Shown piece after piece: positions 24,640 to 32,958 of a stretch of 64,000 nucleotides of DNA. The DNA lies in assembly GCA_964406605.1 (NCBI GenBank), contig CAYOSF010000011.1, forward strand, positions 97,550-161,549, in the 5' to 3' direction. A program made the position numbers and the translations under genes. Origin of the DNA: CAYOSF01 sp964406605 (GTDB lineage Bacteria > Chloroflexota > Dehalococcoidia > DSTF01 > RBG-16-68-14). A model generated the notes under the pieces. The model ran no database searches and was not told the origin of the DNA. It was given only the letters and a program-made list of their open reading frames with translations. Each line of letters begins with the position of its first letter. The stretch's first letter is position 1.

Positions 24640-25692
24640 ATGTCTGGTAGGAGCACCGTCGAGCTGGCGAGCATCTTCCGCCGTTTCGGCGAGGTGGAAG
24701 CCCGCAAGGTCAAGTCCCCACTCTACGAGCAGCTCTCGTACGGCGTGGCGGAGGACCCTGAGATCCTCGACCTGCTCGCTATGAGCCCCTCGGAACAGCC
24801 GCCGCCCAACCTGCTGTACGGCTCGGTCCACTATCTGCTCCTCACCGGCGTCAGCCATCCGCTCAAGGACTACTACCCTGACCTCTCACCATCGGCGCGG
24901 TCAGCGAGCACGGCCTACGGCGCCTTTCGCGATTTCTGCCTGCAGCATGGGGCGGAACTGAGACGGCTGATCTCATCGCGCCTGGTGCAGACGAACGTCG
25001 TGCGCCGATCCGTGTGTCTGCTTCCGGCGTTCGCGGCCGTCGCGGCGCTGGCCGGCGATCGCCCTCTCGCTCAGATTGAGATAGGAGCAAGCGCCGGCCT
25101 GAATCTCCTCTGGGACCACTATCGATACGACTACGGCTCTGGTCTGACGTGGGGAAGTGACGCGGCGCCCGTGCGACTGTCCAGCGACCTTCGGGGAGAG
25201 GTAGCCCTGCCGATGCTGCCGGCCACCCTTCGAGCAGCATGGTCCGTCGGCGTCGACCTCAATCCAGTCGATACCGAAGACGAAGACGCGGTGACCTGGC
25301 TCCGCGCCCTGGTCTGGCCGGAGAACGTCGAGCAGCAGGGACAACTGACGGCAGCCGTCCAGGTCGCGAGGGAGCACCCGCCGCGCCTTCTGGCGGGGGA
25401 CGGCAGTGAGCTGCTGCCGGAGCTTCTCCGGAGCGCGCCACCGCGGACCACTCTCTGCGTGTTCGCCACCGTGACGCTCTATCAATTCCCTGCCGACGCG
25501 CTTCGCAAGCTGTTGAAGGCAATGCGGAGCTTCTCCCGGTCGCGCCCGGTATACTTCGTCTCCATGGAGCAAGCGGGTGGTCCCTACTGCGAGCTGAAGC
25601 TCACCGTCTACGAAGGCGGCACGACGAGGACCGTGCATCTAGCCCACTGCCACCCGCACGGCCGATGGGTGGAATGGCTCCAAGCCGGATGA
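24640..25692 (+). CDS. DUF2332-family protein
   Basis: 350 residues. The family motifs are YEQLSYGVAEDPEILDLLA at the N-terminus, VQTNVVRRSVCLLPAFAAVA, then a methyltransferase-like LAQIEIGASAGLNLLWDHYRYDYG and VGVDLNPVD. The last two are the SAM-binding-fold signature and acidic strand end noted in DUF2332. LFATV.LYQFP-like and FVSMEQAG follow in the C-terminal half. Function is unknown; a methyltransferase-like role is inference. It is a single gene with a candidate structured leader and a -10-like TAGAAT at 24591-24596. Confidence 0.88.
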   Translation: MSGRSTVELASIFRRFGEVEARKVKSPLYEQLSYGVAEDPEILDLLAMSPSEQPPPNLLYGSVHYLLLTGVSHPLKDYYPDLSPSARSASTAYGAFRDFCLQHGAELRRLISSRLVQTNVVRRSVCLLPAFAAVAALAGDRPLAQIEIGASAGLNLLWDHYRYDYGSGLTWGSDAAPVRLSSDLRGEVALPMLPATLRAAWSVGVDLNPVDTEDEDAVTWLRALVWPENVEQQGQLTAAVQVAREHPPRLLAGDGSELLPELLRSAPPRTTLCVFATVTLYQFPADALRKLLKAMRSFSRSRPVYFVSMEQAGGPYCELKLTVYEGGTTRTVHLAHCHPHGRWVEWLQAG

Positions 25693-25838
25693 TGCATAGC
25701 GGCGAGGGCTTCGGAGACCCGGGGACGCTCCCCTGACGTGCCACCGACCAAGAGGGGATTGACGCCGCCCGGGAGATGCTCGATGCCTCCACAGATGCGG
25801 CCGGGAGCGTCAGCCGTCAGCCGCTAAGGAAACCGGAC

Positions 25839-26373
25839 CTAGAAGCTGCTCAGCTCGATCAAAGCCTGCCCGTTCCCGTCCTCCTCCATGACCATGCCGG
25901 CCCCAGGACAATAGCACTTGAACCTGGTCACGTCGCCGATCGGGTCGTACTCCTCGGTCTTGATGCAGCCGGTGAAGGTCCCGGCGACCGTCGTCACCTC
26001 TAGGTCCACGGCGACAACCTTCGACTGACCCTCCGCAACACCCGACGCCCGCTGCAGCCGGTACTCGTCGCCCACCTGGGGGCCCTTCAGCATGATGACG
26101 CCCGGCAGCCAGCCTTCGCGCTCGCCCGGGACCCACTGACCCTCGTGGCCGACGATCTCCCCGTCCTCGTAGCTGTCGACGCGCTTTCCAAAGTCGAAGA
26201 CTCGGCCGTCGCTGATCTGAATGCCGATGGCCGCGTCAATAGCATAGACGCGGCGTTGGTTCTGCAGTTCGATGCTGGCTTGTTGGAGGGCCTGTCGCAG
26301 AAGTAGCCGTTCACGCCACGCCTTGGCTAGGATGCGGACGACCGAGCAGGCCCGAATCGTGTTTGATCCTGCA
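25839..26373 (-). pseudogene. C-terminal fragment of a secreted protein family
   Basis: On the minus strand the frame is open from 26373 (just after a TGA) to 25839, with no plausible start until Met 26093. Its second half is DGRVFDFGKRVDSYEDGEIV, EGQWVPGEREGWLPGVIMLK, GPQVGDEYR and a tail FTGCIKTEEYDP...YCPGAGMVMEEDGNGQALIEL. This is the C-terminal part of a secreted family in which text of the type DGNVWYFGE..EGSW.AG..GA.PGI.M appears. The N-terminal half with signal peptide is missing. It is followed downstream by nothing and upstream by the secreted 440-residue protein gene, both on the minus strand. Confidence 0.6.
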
Positions 26374-26556
26374 GCTCACCTATCGCTGGTTCTGAGGACG
26401 CCGCAGGGGCCATGAATCAGCCGCACGATCGTCTGACGGTGAGCGAGGGCCTGCGGTCGCCCCCATCAAATTGATGAAGCCGTACGCCCCCGGGTTCCCC
26501 GGAGGTGTGTCGGGGGCGCACGCGTGGGAGCGTGTGGCGGAGCCTGGGCGGTTCGG

Positions 26557-27876
26557 CTATTGTCTCCCTGGTGGTCCTTCCTCAGGCCTCCCTGGCCCTG
26601 TCGGCTGCGTCAAACCAACCAGGACCGCCCAGTCAATACTCCCGCCACCACCCGGGCTACACTGGAATGAGAAGCCATTCGCTGTCTTGGCGGTGACTAC
26701 TGGCTTGCAGGTGAGGCCGATAGGCGTGAGTAGCAGCGCGTAGTCATCGTTCGGAAGCGGGCTGGAGAAGGTTACATCTGCATGCAGCGCATAGACTGGC
26801 TCAACATCAATGGAACCGAAAAACCCCTTGATATTCCCGCTACTCCCGCTCACGACAACGGACACTGACACCGGTGTAGGAGTTGGCGTGTCTGTAGGCG
26901 TGTCCGTTGGGGTCACCGTCTCCGTGACCGTGGGGGTCGGCGTGGGAACTGCCGCACGCACACCCGTGAAGGTGCCAGGCAATTCGTCGCAGTATGCAGT
27001 TCCCGCCATTGTGTTGCCGTCAGCAGCAGCAGATCCCATGAGGCTGTACGAACCGCACGGACTGTGGGGACCAGTCACGAAGAAATCGCCCGTCAGGGGA
27101 TCGATGATGCCAGTGAGAGATCCTGCGTCGGGCCCACAATTCCCTGTTTCCCAGAATAGACTCGAGTCCGTCTGCGTTATCAGGTAGCCGCACGCCACAA
27201 CCGAGCCGACGAATTGGTAGGTGACGGTCCAATCCCCTGTGATGTCCACGGCCTCGCCAGGCGCGGGCGGCGTGCCTGCCGCCCCCTCCGTGACGGCGAT
27301 GCTGACTAGCGCGTCATTAGAAGGATCGTCGTCCAGGAATCCATCGTTCGCTCCCGTGCAATCGACCGGACCGTCAGGGAACCCACGTCCGGCCCCATCA
27401 ACGGGGTCACCCGCGTGACATACTTCGAGGCCAACCTCACCGGATGTGAAGCCCACTGGAAACGAGACCAGCACCGAAACGTCTGCGGTTTCCGCAGGGT
27501 CGACCGGCGCCGAAATCACCATGCTCCGCACACCGAACGAGATGTTAGGAGGAATCGCGACACTCGCACCCGGCGGCAGCGAGCCAACGGTCATCGTCAC
27601 GCTCGCCGCGGGAACGGATGGGCTCGTCGCGAAGAATCCCACCTGTATGTTCTCCGTCTGCGGGCCATTGTTGCGCACAGTTGCGCTGTACGTCTGGAAT
27701 GTCGCCCCCGGCATGGACGAGGGGCCAGTGAAGCTGACTGTCTCCACGTCGTGACCGGTCGGCGAGCCCCCCTGAGCTTCTCCTGGACCCAACAGTAAGA
27801 GCGCGATTAGTATCGCGGCGATGCCTGCGATGGCGCCGCTTGCGACTATGTATTGCGGCTTCAGCAACTTCGACAC
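26557..27876 (-). CDS. Secreted protein with Thr-Pro linker, function unknown
   Basis: 439 residues from GTG 27876, which has GAGGAGG 5 bases upstream. A signal peptide or anchor (residues about 8-32) is followed by a CARDB/DUF11-like immunoglobulin-type domain (residues about 40-190, RNNGPQTENIQVGFFATSPS and LVSFPVGFTSGEVGLEVC). Next is a cysteine-containing domain around ITGDWTVTYQFVGSVVACG, a PTPTPTVTETVTPTDTPTDT linker, and a C-terminal beta domain. The linker and lack of retained membrane helices fit a surface protein of a single-membrane bacterium. No enzymatic motif is evident. Confidence 0.75.
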   Translation of the reverse strand: MSKLLKPQYIVASGAIAGIAAILIALLLLGPGEAQGGSPTGHDVETVSFTGPSSMPGATFQTYSATVRNNGPQTENIQVGFFATSPSVPAASVTMTVGSLPPGASVAIPPNISFGVRSMVISAPVDPAETADVSVLVSFPVGFTSGEVGLEVCHAGDPVDGAGRGFPDGPVDCTGANDGFLDDDPSNDALVSIAVTEGAAGTPPAPGEAVDITGDWTVTYQFVGSVVACGYLITQTDSSLFWETGNCGPDAGSLTGIIDPLTGDFFVTGPHSPCGSYSLMGSAAADGNTMAGTAYCDELPGTFTGVRAAVPTPTPTVTETVTPTDTPTDTPTPTPVSVSVVVSGSSGNIKGFFGSIDVEPVYALHADVTFSSPLPNDDYALLLTPIGLTCKPVVTAKTANGFSFQCSPGGGGSIDWAVLVGLTQPTGPGRPEEGPPGRQ

Positions 27877-28338
27877 GGTTCCTCCTCTCAAGCTCGGCCG
27901 TGAGACGAGGTCGGTAGCGCCTGGACAGAAGCGGGCTAACCTGGTCCACCAGCGCTAGAGACGCGTCGCGGCCACCACTGTTCCGTAGACCGGCAACAAG
28001 TGAAGGGACGACGAATCCACGAGGGGAAGCCAGCCATTGGTGGACGGTACAGCTACCCGGGGCTCCCCCTCAATCACCCGGCCAGAACGCCCGACAGGAG
28101 GACGTACTGCCAACCAGTCTGCCGTCCATTGTACCACATGATCAACCAAGATGAGGGGGAGGAGGTGCTCTTCGGAAACCACACAGCTACACCTGGAATG
28201 CGCAGCCGCGCCGGAGACTATGCCCGCACACAAATCCCGAAGACTGCTCGCAACTACGACATAGCCGGCTATGGGAACTAACCATGGGCTGCCCTAGCCA
28301 CATGGTGAGTGGGGATAATGAGGGAGTTCTTGGAGTGT
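27877..28338. other. Intergenic stretch, no gene seen
   Basis: Apart from the IS3 remnant immediately beyond it, no frame here resembles a known family. A TACAAT at about 28131-28136 read on the minus strand could serve the secreted-protein gene downstream. Confidence 0.35.
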
Positions 28339-28441
28339 CTAACTGCAGGTGACCTGGCCCCGGGCCAGGCCAATCTCGGCCTCCTCCAGCGCGTTGATGA
28401 TCTTCCAAGCGGTGTGACGTTTCCTGGCCGTCCCTGCCTCC
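28339..28441 (-). pseudogene. IS3-family transposase OrfA remnant
   Basis: The minus-strand frame reads RKRHTAWKIINALEEAEIGL then ARGQVTCS before TAG. It matches the start of IS3/IS407-type OrfA (KRHTaeqIInkLREAEvaLAqGqtv), truncated after 30 codons. No terminal inverted repeats or OrfB are nearby; an unrelated-looking OrfB tail lies at 51.2 kb. Confidence 0.65.
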
Positions 28442-28607
28442 CTTCATCAGTCCGGTACCATTTGGGGGACAGGTCAGCACGGCGGCGCAAACTGGGACGG
28501 TGTCGTGAGCAGCGCCGCCGCAGCATTCCCCATTCAGTATGATGCTGCTCTCACCACTTCGCTTGACTGTCCGAATGGCGTGGATGTCAGCGGGGATCGG
28601 CGTTTTG

Positions 28608-29632
28608 TCAACGAGCCAGCGGTTCCCAACATGGGTCTACATCCTCTTCGGGACTGTCGGTGACACTGGCAAGTCTGGTTCCATCGACGTTCATGATGAA
28701 GATGTCCGAGTTCCCGTCGCGGTCGCTCGTGAAGGCTATCCAGGACCCATCGGGCGACCAAGCGGGCGACCAGTCCGTCGCTGGATCTTGCGTGAGATTC
28801 CTCAGTCCCGTGCCATCCGCATTCATGATATAGACCTCGCCGTTCCCGTCACGATAGGTGCTGAAGACAATCATCGTGCCGTCGGGTGACCAGGCACCCA
28901 CCCCTCCCGTATCGGCAGCAGGATTGTTGGTTAGGTTCACCTGTCCCGTGCCGTCAACGTTCATGATGTAGATCTCGCGTTCCACCTCGTTGAACACCTC
29001 TCTCGTGAAGAGGATCCGTGTACCGTCGGGTGACCATGCAGGGTACGTGTCGTGGGCCTCATGGTTCGTGAGGTTCCGTGGATTCGTTCCGTCGGCGTTC
29101 ATGACGTAGATCTCTTGTTGGCCGGTGTCTCCGATGCCCCCCGCGAGAACGCAACCAGCGAACCGTCAGGTGACCAGGCCGGGTCGCCATCGTGTCCGAG
29201 ACCGTCGGTCAACTTCCGTTGGTCGCTGCCGTCCGCGTTCATGATGTAGATGAGGGGGTGGGCAGGATCATCCCTCGTGCTGCCGAATGCGATCCTCAAC
29301 CCGTCGGGCGACCACGCGGGCGAATAGTCTGGTCCCGGGAGATCGGTGAGACCCACCCTTCCGCTGCCGTCTGCGTTGATGACCTGGATCGTTGGCGTGT
29401 AGTCCTGCATGCTTGGGTAGCTGCTGAATGCGATTCTACCGAGCGCGGCCTCGGCCGGAGTTTCTTCGGTTGGTTCCCGTAGTGGCGTCAGAGCCACCTG
29501 GGTTTCAGTGGGGGTGGCCATTTCCGGTCGAGGAGATGGTGTTGGCCCCGGCGTGTCAGAGTCGCCGCCGCACGCTAGTAGTACTGCAGCGAGCAGGCAA
29601 CCAAGGGTTAGCAGCTTGCGCTTCAAGTTCAT
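28608..29632 (-). CDS. PD40/TolB-type beta-propeller lipoprotein, interrupted by a frameshift
   Basis: Two minus-strand frames form one gene. The first part (29632 to about 29140) has a lipoprotein signal (LGCLLAAVLLACGGDSDTP), a Pro/Thr linker and blades such as YSPAWSPDGLRIAFGSTRDD. The second part (from about 29140 to 28608) continues the blades to CWEPLAR. The frames join at six consecutive C bases (29137-29142): shifting by one base changes SRGASETPANK to RGGIGDTGQQEIYVMNADG, restoring the blade seen in the intact paralogue at 29828-30856. Each blade follows (N)xDGTGxxxLTxxxxxDxxPAWSPDGxxIAFxSxRDG. The break may be a sequencing error, a pseudogene or phase variation. Confidence 0.8.
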
Positions 29633-29827
29633 CGGTCTCTCCCTCCCAGCGCTACGTCATCAAGTACCATGGAGCTTACTGCGTCTAGATAGCCAGATGC
29701 CCGCGGTCGTAGAGGCGGGAAACGGGGCAACGTCTCTCTGGGCGGAGGTGCCGCAGCTCGGTGCGGGAGATGCTCTTGGCTCAGCCGAGTGCCGACTCTT
29801 TCCGTCCAAACGAGGGCAGCTGCTCTC

Positions 29828-30856
29828 TCATCGAGACGGGAGTGGCTCCCAGCTAGGGAACATCTCCTCATAAGGACTATTAGTAATGTTCGTCGGCTGG
29901 CTCCCGTCCGCCCCCATCACGAAGATGTCCGAGTTTCCGTCTCGGTCGCTCGCGAACGCTATGTGCGCACCGTCGGGCGACCAGGCTGGGTAGTTGTCAT
30001 TTGCTGCGTTCTCAGTTAGGTTTGTCAGCCCGGTTCCATCTGCATTCATCACGTAGATCTCGGAGTTGCCATCTCGATCAGTGCCAAATGCGATCATCGC
30101 TCCGTCCGGAGACCAGGCGCTGGGCGTCAGTTGGTAGCGGGCCGAACTGTTGGTGAGATTGACTTGGCCGGTTCCGTCCGCGTTCATGACGTAGACGTCG
30201 GCTTCGCCGCGTTGATTAGCCATAGACAAGGCCAGGTTCTCCCTCGTGAAGAGAATCCTCGTGCCATCGGGCGACCACGCCGGAGAATAGTCTGCCTCCG
30301 GGTGGCTCAGGATCTTCCTTTGGCCGCTTCCGTCGGCGTTCATCACGTAGATCTCCGTGTTCCGTCCCGCCTCTTCTCTAGTGAACGCGATCAATGACCC
30401 GTCGGGAGACCAGCCCGGGCCAGCCCCATTAGTCAAGCTCCACTGGTCACTGCCATCCGCAATTACCACCCAGATCATCGGGTTGGCAACGCCGTCTCTC
30501 CCGCTGACGAATGCGATCTTCGAGCCGTCAGGCGACCACGTCGGCACGAAATCCGGCCCGGGAAGGTCAGTGAGGCTGGTTCGTCCGGTGCCGTCTACGT
30601 TTATGATCTCGATCGTCGGCGTGAAGTCCGCGTCGCTGGGGTAGCTGTAGAATGCAATTCTGCTTGCGGTAGCATCAGCAGCGGCCTCTGCCGCGCCTTC
30701 CTCTGTCTCAGTGGAGGTTCCGCGCGCCTCTGTCGGGAGCTCTTCAGTGGTGGTTCTAGTTGCAGTAGGATCGGCATCTTCCCCCGACGTCCCACTGCAA
30801 GAAGCCGCCGCTATCACCAACGCCGCGCAGGAGATCATAAGTACCACTGCTTTCAT
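29828..30856 (-). CDS. PD40/TolB-type beta-propeller lipoprotein
   Basis: 342 residues. The lipobox VIAAASCSG (Cys near residue 21) and a Thr/Glu-rich linker anchor it outside the membrane. Residues 65-340 form six to seven WSPDG blades (for example YSPAWSPDGTRILFTREN, NYPAWSPDGAHIAFASDRDG), ending FPSWEPLPSR. This is the TolB C-terminal-like propeller without a TolB N-terminal domain, so a Tol-Pal function is not implied. It is a tandem paralogue of the frameshifted gene downstream on the same strand. Confidence 0.87.
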   Translation of the reverse strand: MKAVVLMISCAALVIAAASCSGTSGEDADPTATRTTTEELPTEARGTSTETEEGAAEAAADATASRIAFYSYPSDADFTPTIEIINVDGTGRTSLTDLPGPDFVPTWSPDGSKIAFVSGRDGVANPMIWVVIADGSDQWSLTNGAGPGWSPDGSLIAFTREEAGRNTEIYVMNADGSGQRKILSHPEADYSPAWSPDGTRILFTRENLALSMANQRGEADVYVMNADGTGQVNLTNSSARYQLTPSAWSPDGAMIAFGTDRDGNSEIYVMNADGTGLTNLTENAANDNYPAWSPDGAHIAFASDRDGNSDIFVMGADGSQPTNITNSPYEEMFPSWEPLPSR

Positions 30857-31109
30857 ACCGGCCTCCCTACGTTGTGATGCGCCACAACTGTAGCAGCCGC
30901 AGTGCAGCTACGAAAGGGGCTTGCGCGAGGAGTGGCACGCCGCAGCGGTGTTCACAACTCATCCGCCCCCCGGACGCCCATGAACGATGCAACTCGCCAG
31001 GTTGGTCGGACCTGAGCGCGTGGCGGAGCCGGAGGGACGGCGGAGCCTGGCCGGATTACGGTCGCTTCCGGCGCTCCATTCGTCGGCTCCGACAGCACAC
31101 CAAGACTGC

Positions 31110-31255
31110 GGTGGCGGATCTACCATTTCATGGACACGTGTGTCCCTGTTGATCCAGACACGTTTGCCGATCGCCTCCGATCTGCCGGCTTCACAGACGT
31201 GAGTGTCCATACCCGCCCGGGCGGCTTCAGCTTCAGCGCGCGGAAGCCAGCGTAG
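31110..31255 (+). pseudogene. C-terminal fragment of a SAM-dependent methyltransferase
   Basis: One plus-strand frame reads LRWRIYHFMDTCVPVDPDTF then ADRLRSAGFTDVSVHTRPGG and FSFSARKPA before TAG 31253-31255. The pattern DTYVPVDPDTLxxRLxxAGFTDVxVxxRPGxFxFxARRP is the C-terminus of class I methyltransferases annotated in many genomes. No Gly-rich SAM site precedes it, so only the tail survives. The rest of the 30857-31484 gap shows only promoter-like sequence for the propeller gene and a small CCTCC/GGAGG hairpin near 31364-31380. Confidence 0.55.
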
Positions 31256-31484
31256 CCGGCCACGACCACTCCTCACGGACTTGTGCGAGGATTCGTTCGC
31301 TCGCGTCGGTCACCTGAGTTTGATGAACCGACGACACAGGGAGACCGCAACGAGGTTCTCGGCCTCCGTGACGAAGGAGGTCAAAGAGGGGTGACAAGGC
31401 GCTTGCACGACACCGCGCGCTGAGCGAGCGCCAGGCGTACGAACGCATCGATCACGCACCCGGAGGCGCCCCAAAGCCGTTACC

Positions 31485-32492
31485 ATGAGCAGCGGGACGC
31501 GCAAGGCATCGAAGACACCGGCAATAGGAGGGCTCTTGGACCCCACCAACAAGGAATACCTGGGCCAGCGGTTGGGCTTCGAAGTCTACACAATCGAACC
31601 GGAGCCCATTGCCACCGGCGGTCTCCACAGCCAGATCTTCGCCTGCAATTCCGAAGCCGGGCAACTCATCCTCCGTGTGTGCAAGGGTTCGCAGGGTTGG
31701 TGGACCGCCTATTTCCCCGCCCGGGTTGACCAGCACATGTGGGTCGACCAAGCGTGGGCTGTCGGAAAGGCAAGACAAGCCGGCGTGCCGGCACCCGAGA
31801 TTGTCCTTTCCGACCGGGCCGAACGTTGGACCGTGCTGAGACGGCTGCCGGGTGTAGCGGTCGACGCGGACTACGAAAGCTGGCAGGGTTGTCCGTACAA
31901 TGAAGAGGAGTTTGGCGCCATTCTCAAACGTTTGCATACCATCACTCCTTCCGGTTGGGGGCCAGCCGACGACAGAGGACGCACCCTGTTCGACAGTTGG
32001 CCATCCTTCCTGGTCGCAGCATCTCGTTCAGCGCTCGAGACCGCAAGGGCACGGAACGCTATCACCAGCGATCTATGTCAGGACATCAAGGCGAATTGGC
32101 TGCCCCTGTTGAGCCGGGTCGACGCCGGCACGCCGGCGCTTCTCCACATGGAATCTCTCGGGTTCGCCAACCTGATGTATGATCCCGGCACCCGGAAGCT
32201 AACCGGCCTGTTGGACTACGAAGACTGCATCGGCGGAGACCCGCTGCTGGAGTTCCTCTTCATGAGGTTCTACTTCGAGCACGACCATGAAGGCACTTAC
32301 AGACGAGACTCCTGGTTGACGCAACGACACTACGACTTTGAGAGATTCGCCGCGGGATACGGCAACGCGCAGGACAACGCGGACCGAATATCTCTGTATC
32401 AGCCGTTCCCGTACCTAGACAAGCTGCGGTGGATGGATCCTCAGAGTCCCAGGGCGGCTTCGTATCGAAACGAGCTTGCGAAGTGCATCTGA
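31485..32492 (+). CDS. Aminoglycoside-phosphotransferase-fold (APH) family protein
   Basis: 335 residues of kinase-like fold. The N-lobe has the nucleotide-contacting TGGLHSQIFACNSEAGQLILRV. The catalytic-loop region is ALLHMESLGFANLMYD, where the usual HGDLxxxNLL is altered: the catalytic Asp position reads Glu/Ser (HMESLGFANL). The metal-binding strand GLLDYEDCIGGDPLLEF matches the family DxxD/E-GDP block. The altered HGD motif makes kinase activity uncertain. Substrates in this family range from antibiotics to choline and small metabolites. It is a single gene with no obvious partner. Confidence 0.75.
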   Translation: MSSGTRKASKTPAIGGLLDPTNKEYLGQRLGFEVYTIEPEPIATGGLHSQIFACNSEAGQLILRVCKGSQGWWTAYFPARVDQHMWVDQAWAVGKARQAGVPAPEIVLSDRAERWTVLRRLPGVAVDADYESWQGCPYNEEEFGAILKRLHTITPSGWGPADDRGRTLFDSWPSFLVAASRSALETARARNAITSDLCQDIKANWLPLLSRVDAGTPALLHMESLGFANLMYDPGTRKLTGLLDYEDCIGGDPLLEFLFMRFYFEHDHEGTYRRDSWLTQRHYDFERFAAGYGNAQDNADRISLYQPFPYLDKLRWMDPQSPRAASYRNELAKCI

Positions 32493-32958
32493 ACTTGACC
32501 ATTCGCGGGTGCCTTCCGACAACGCACTGGAGCAAACCGCACGGTCACCATTAGAAGGGAGATGCCTCACTTGCCACCGCCCGTCGATCAAGTTGGAATC
32601 CTCTCCTCACCGCACTGGTTCTCGCACCAGACATCAGGCCCGACGGGTCGTCCTCCGTTCGTTGCCTCCAACGGCGACGCGCGTCCGCCGTGGACTGAGC
32701 GTTGCGCTGACGACGGGCCTGCAGCCGCGCTTGGCGCGAAGATGCAGGGCTGAAGACGTGAAGTTGCGCATCTCCTGACGTAGAACCAGAACGGGCCAGT
32801 GCCGGACCCTGCTTGTGGCAACCCGCCGGCCCCGACAGGCCTCCCGACCATGCTACAATGTGCGCCAACCCGTCTCGCGGGCGATCGTTTCAGATACCCC
32901 GCAGAGATGGTGAACGCCCGAACCCCATCAGGCCTGATAGCATGGAGGACGCGATCTG
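32493..32958 (+). other. Intergenic stretch, no gene seen
   Basis: No recognisable coding remnant. TACAAT at 32854-32859 is a possible -10 for the metalloprotease-like gene at 32959; no matching -35 is at the right distance. Confidence 0.35.

Noticed and set aside
28608..29632. Two separate genes instead of one frameshifted propeller
   Set aside because: The second frame has no signal peptide or start site, and the intact paralogue shows that both halves are one protein.
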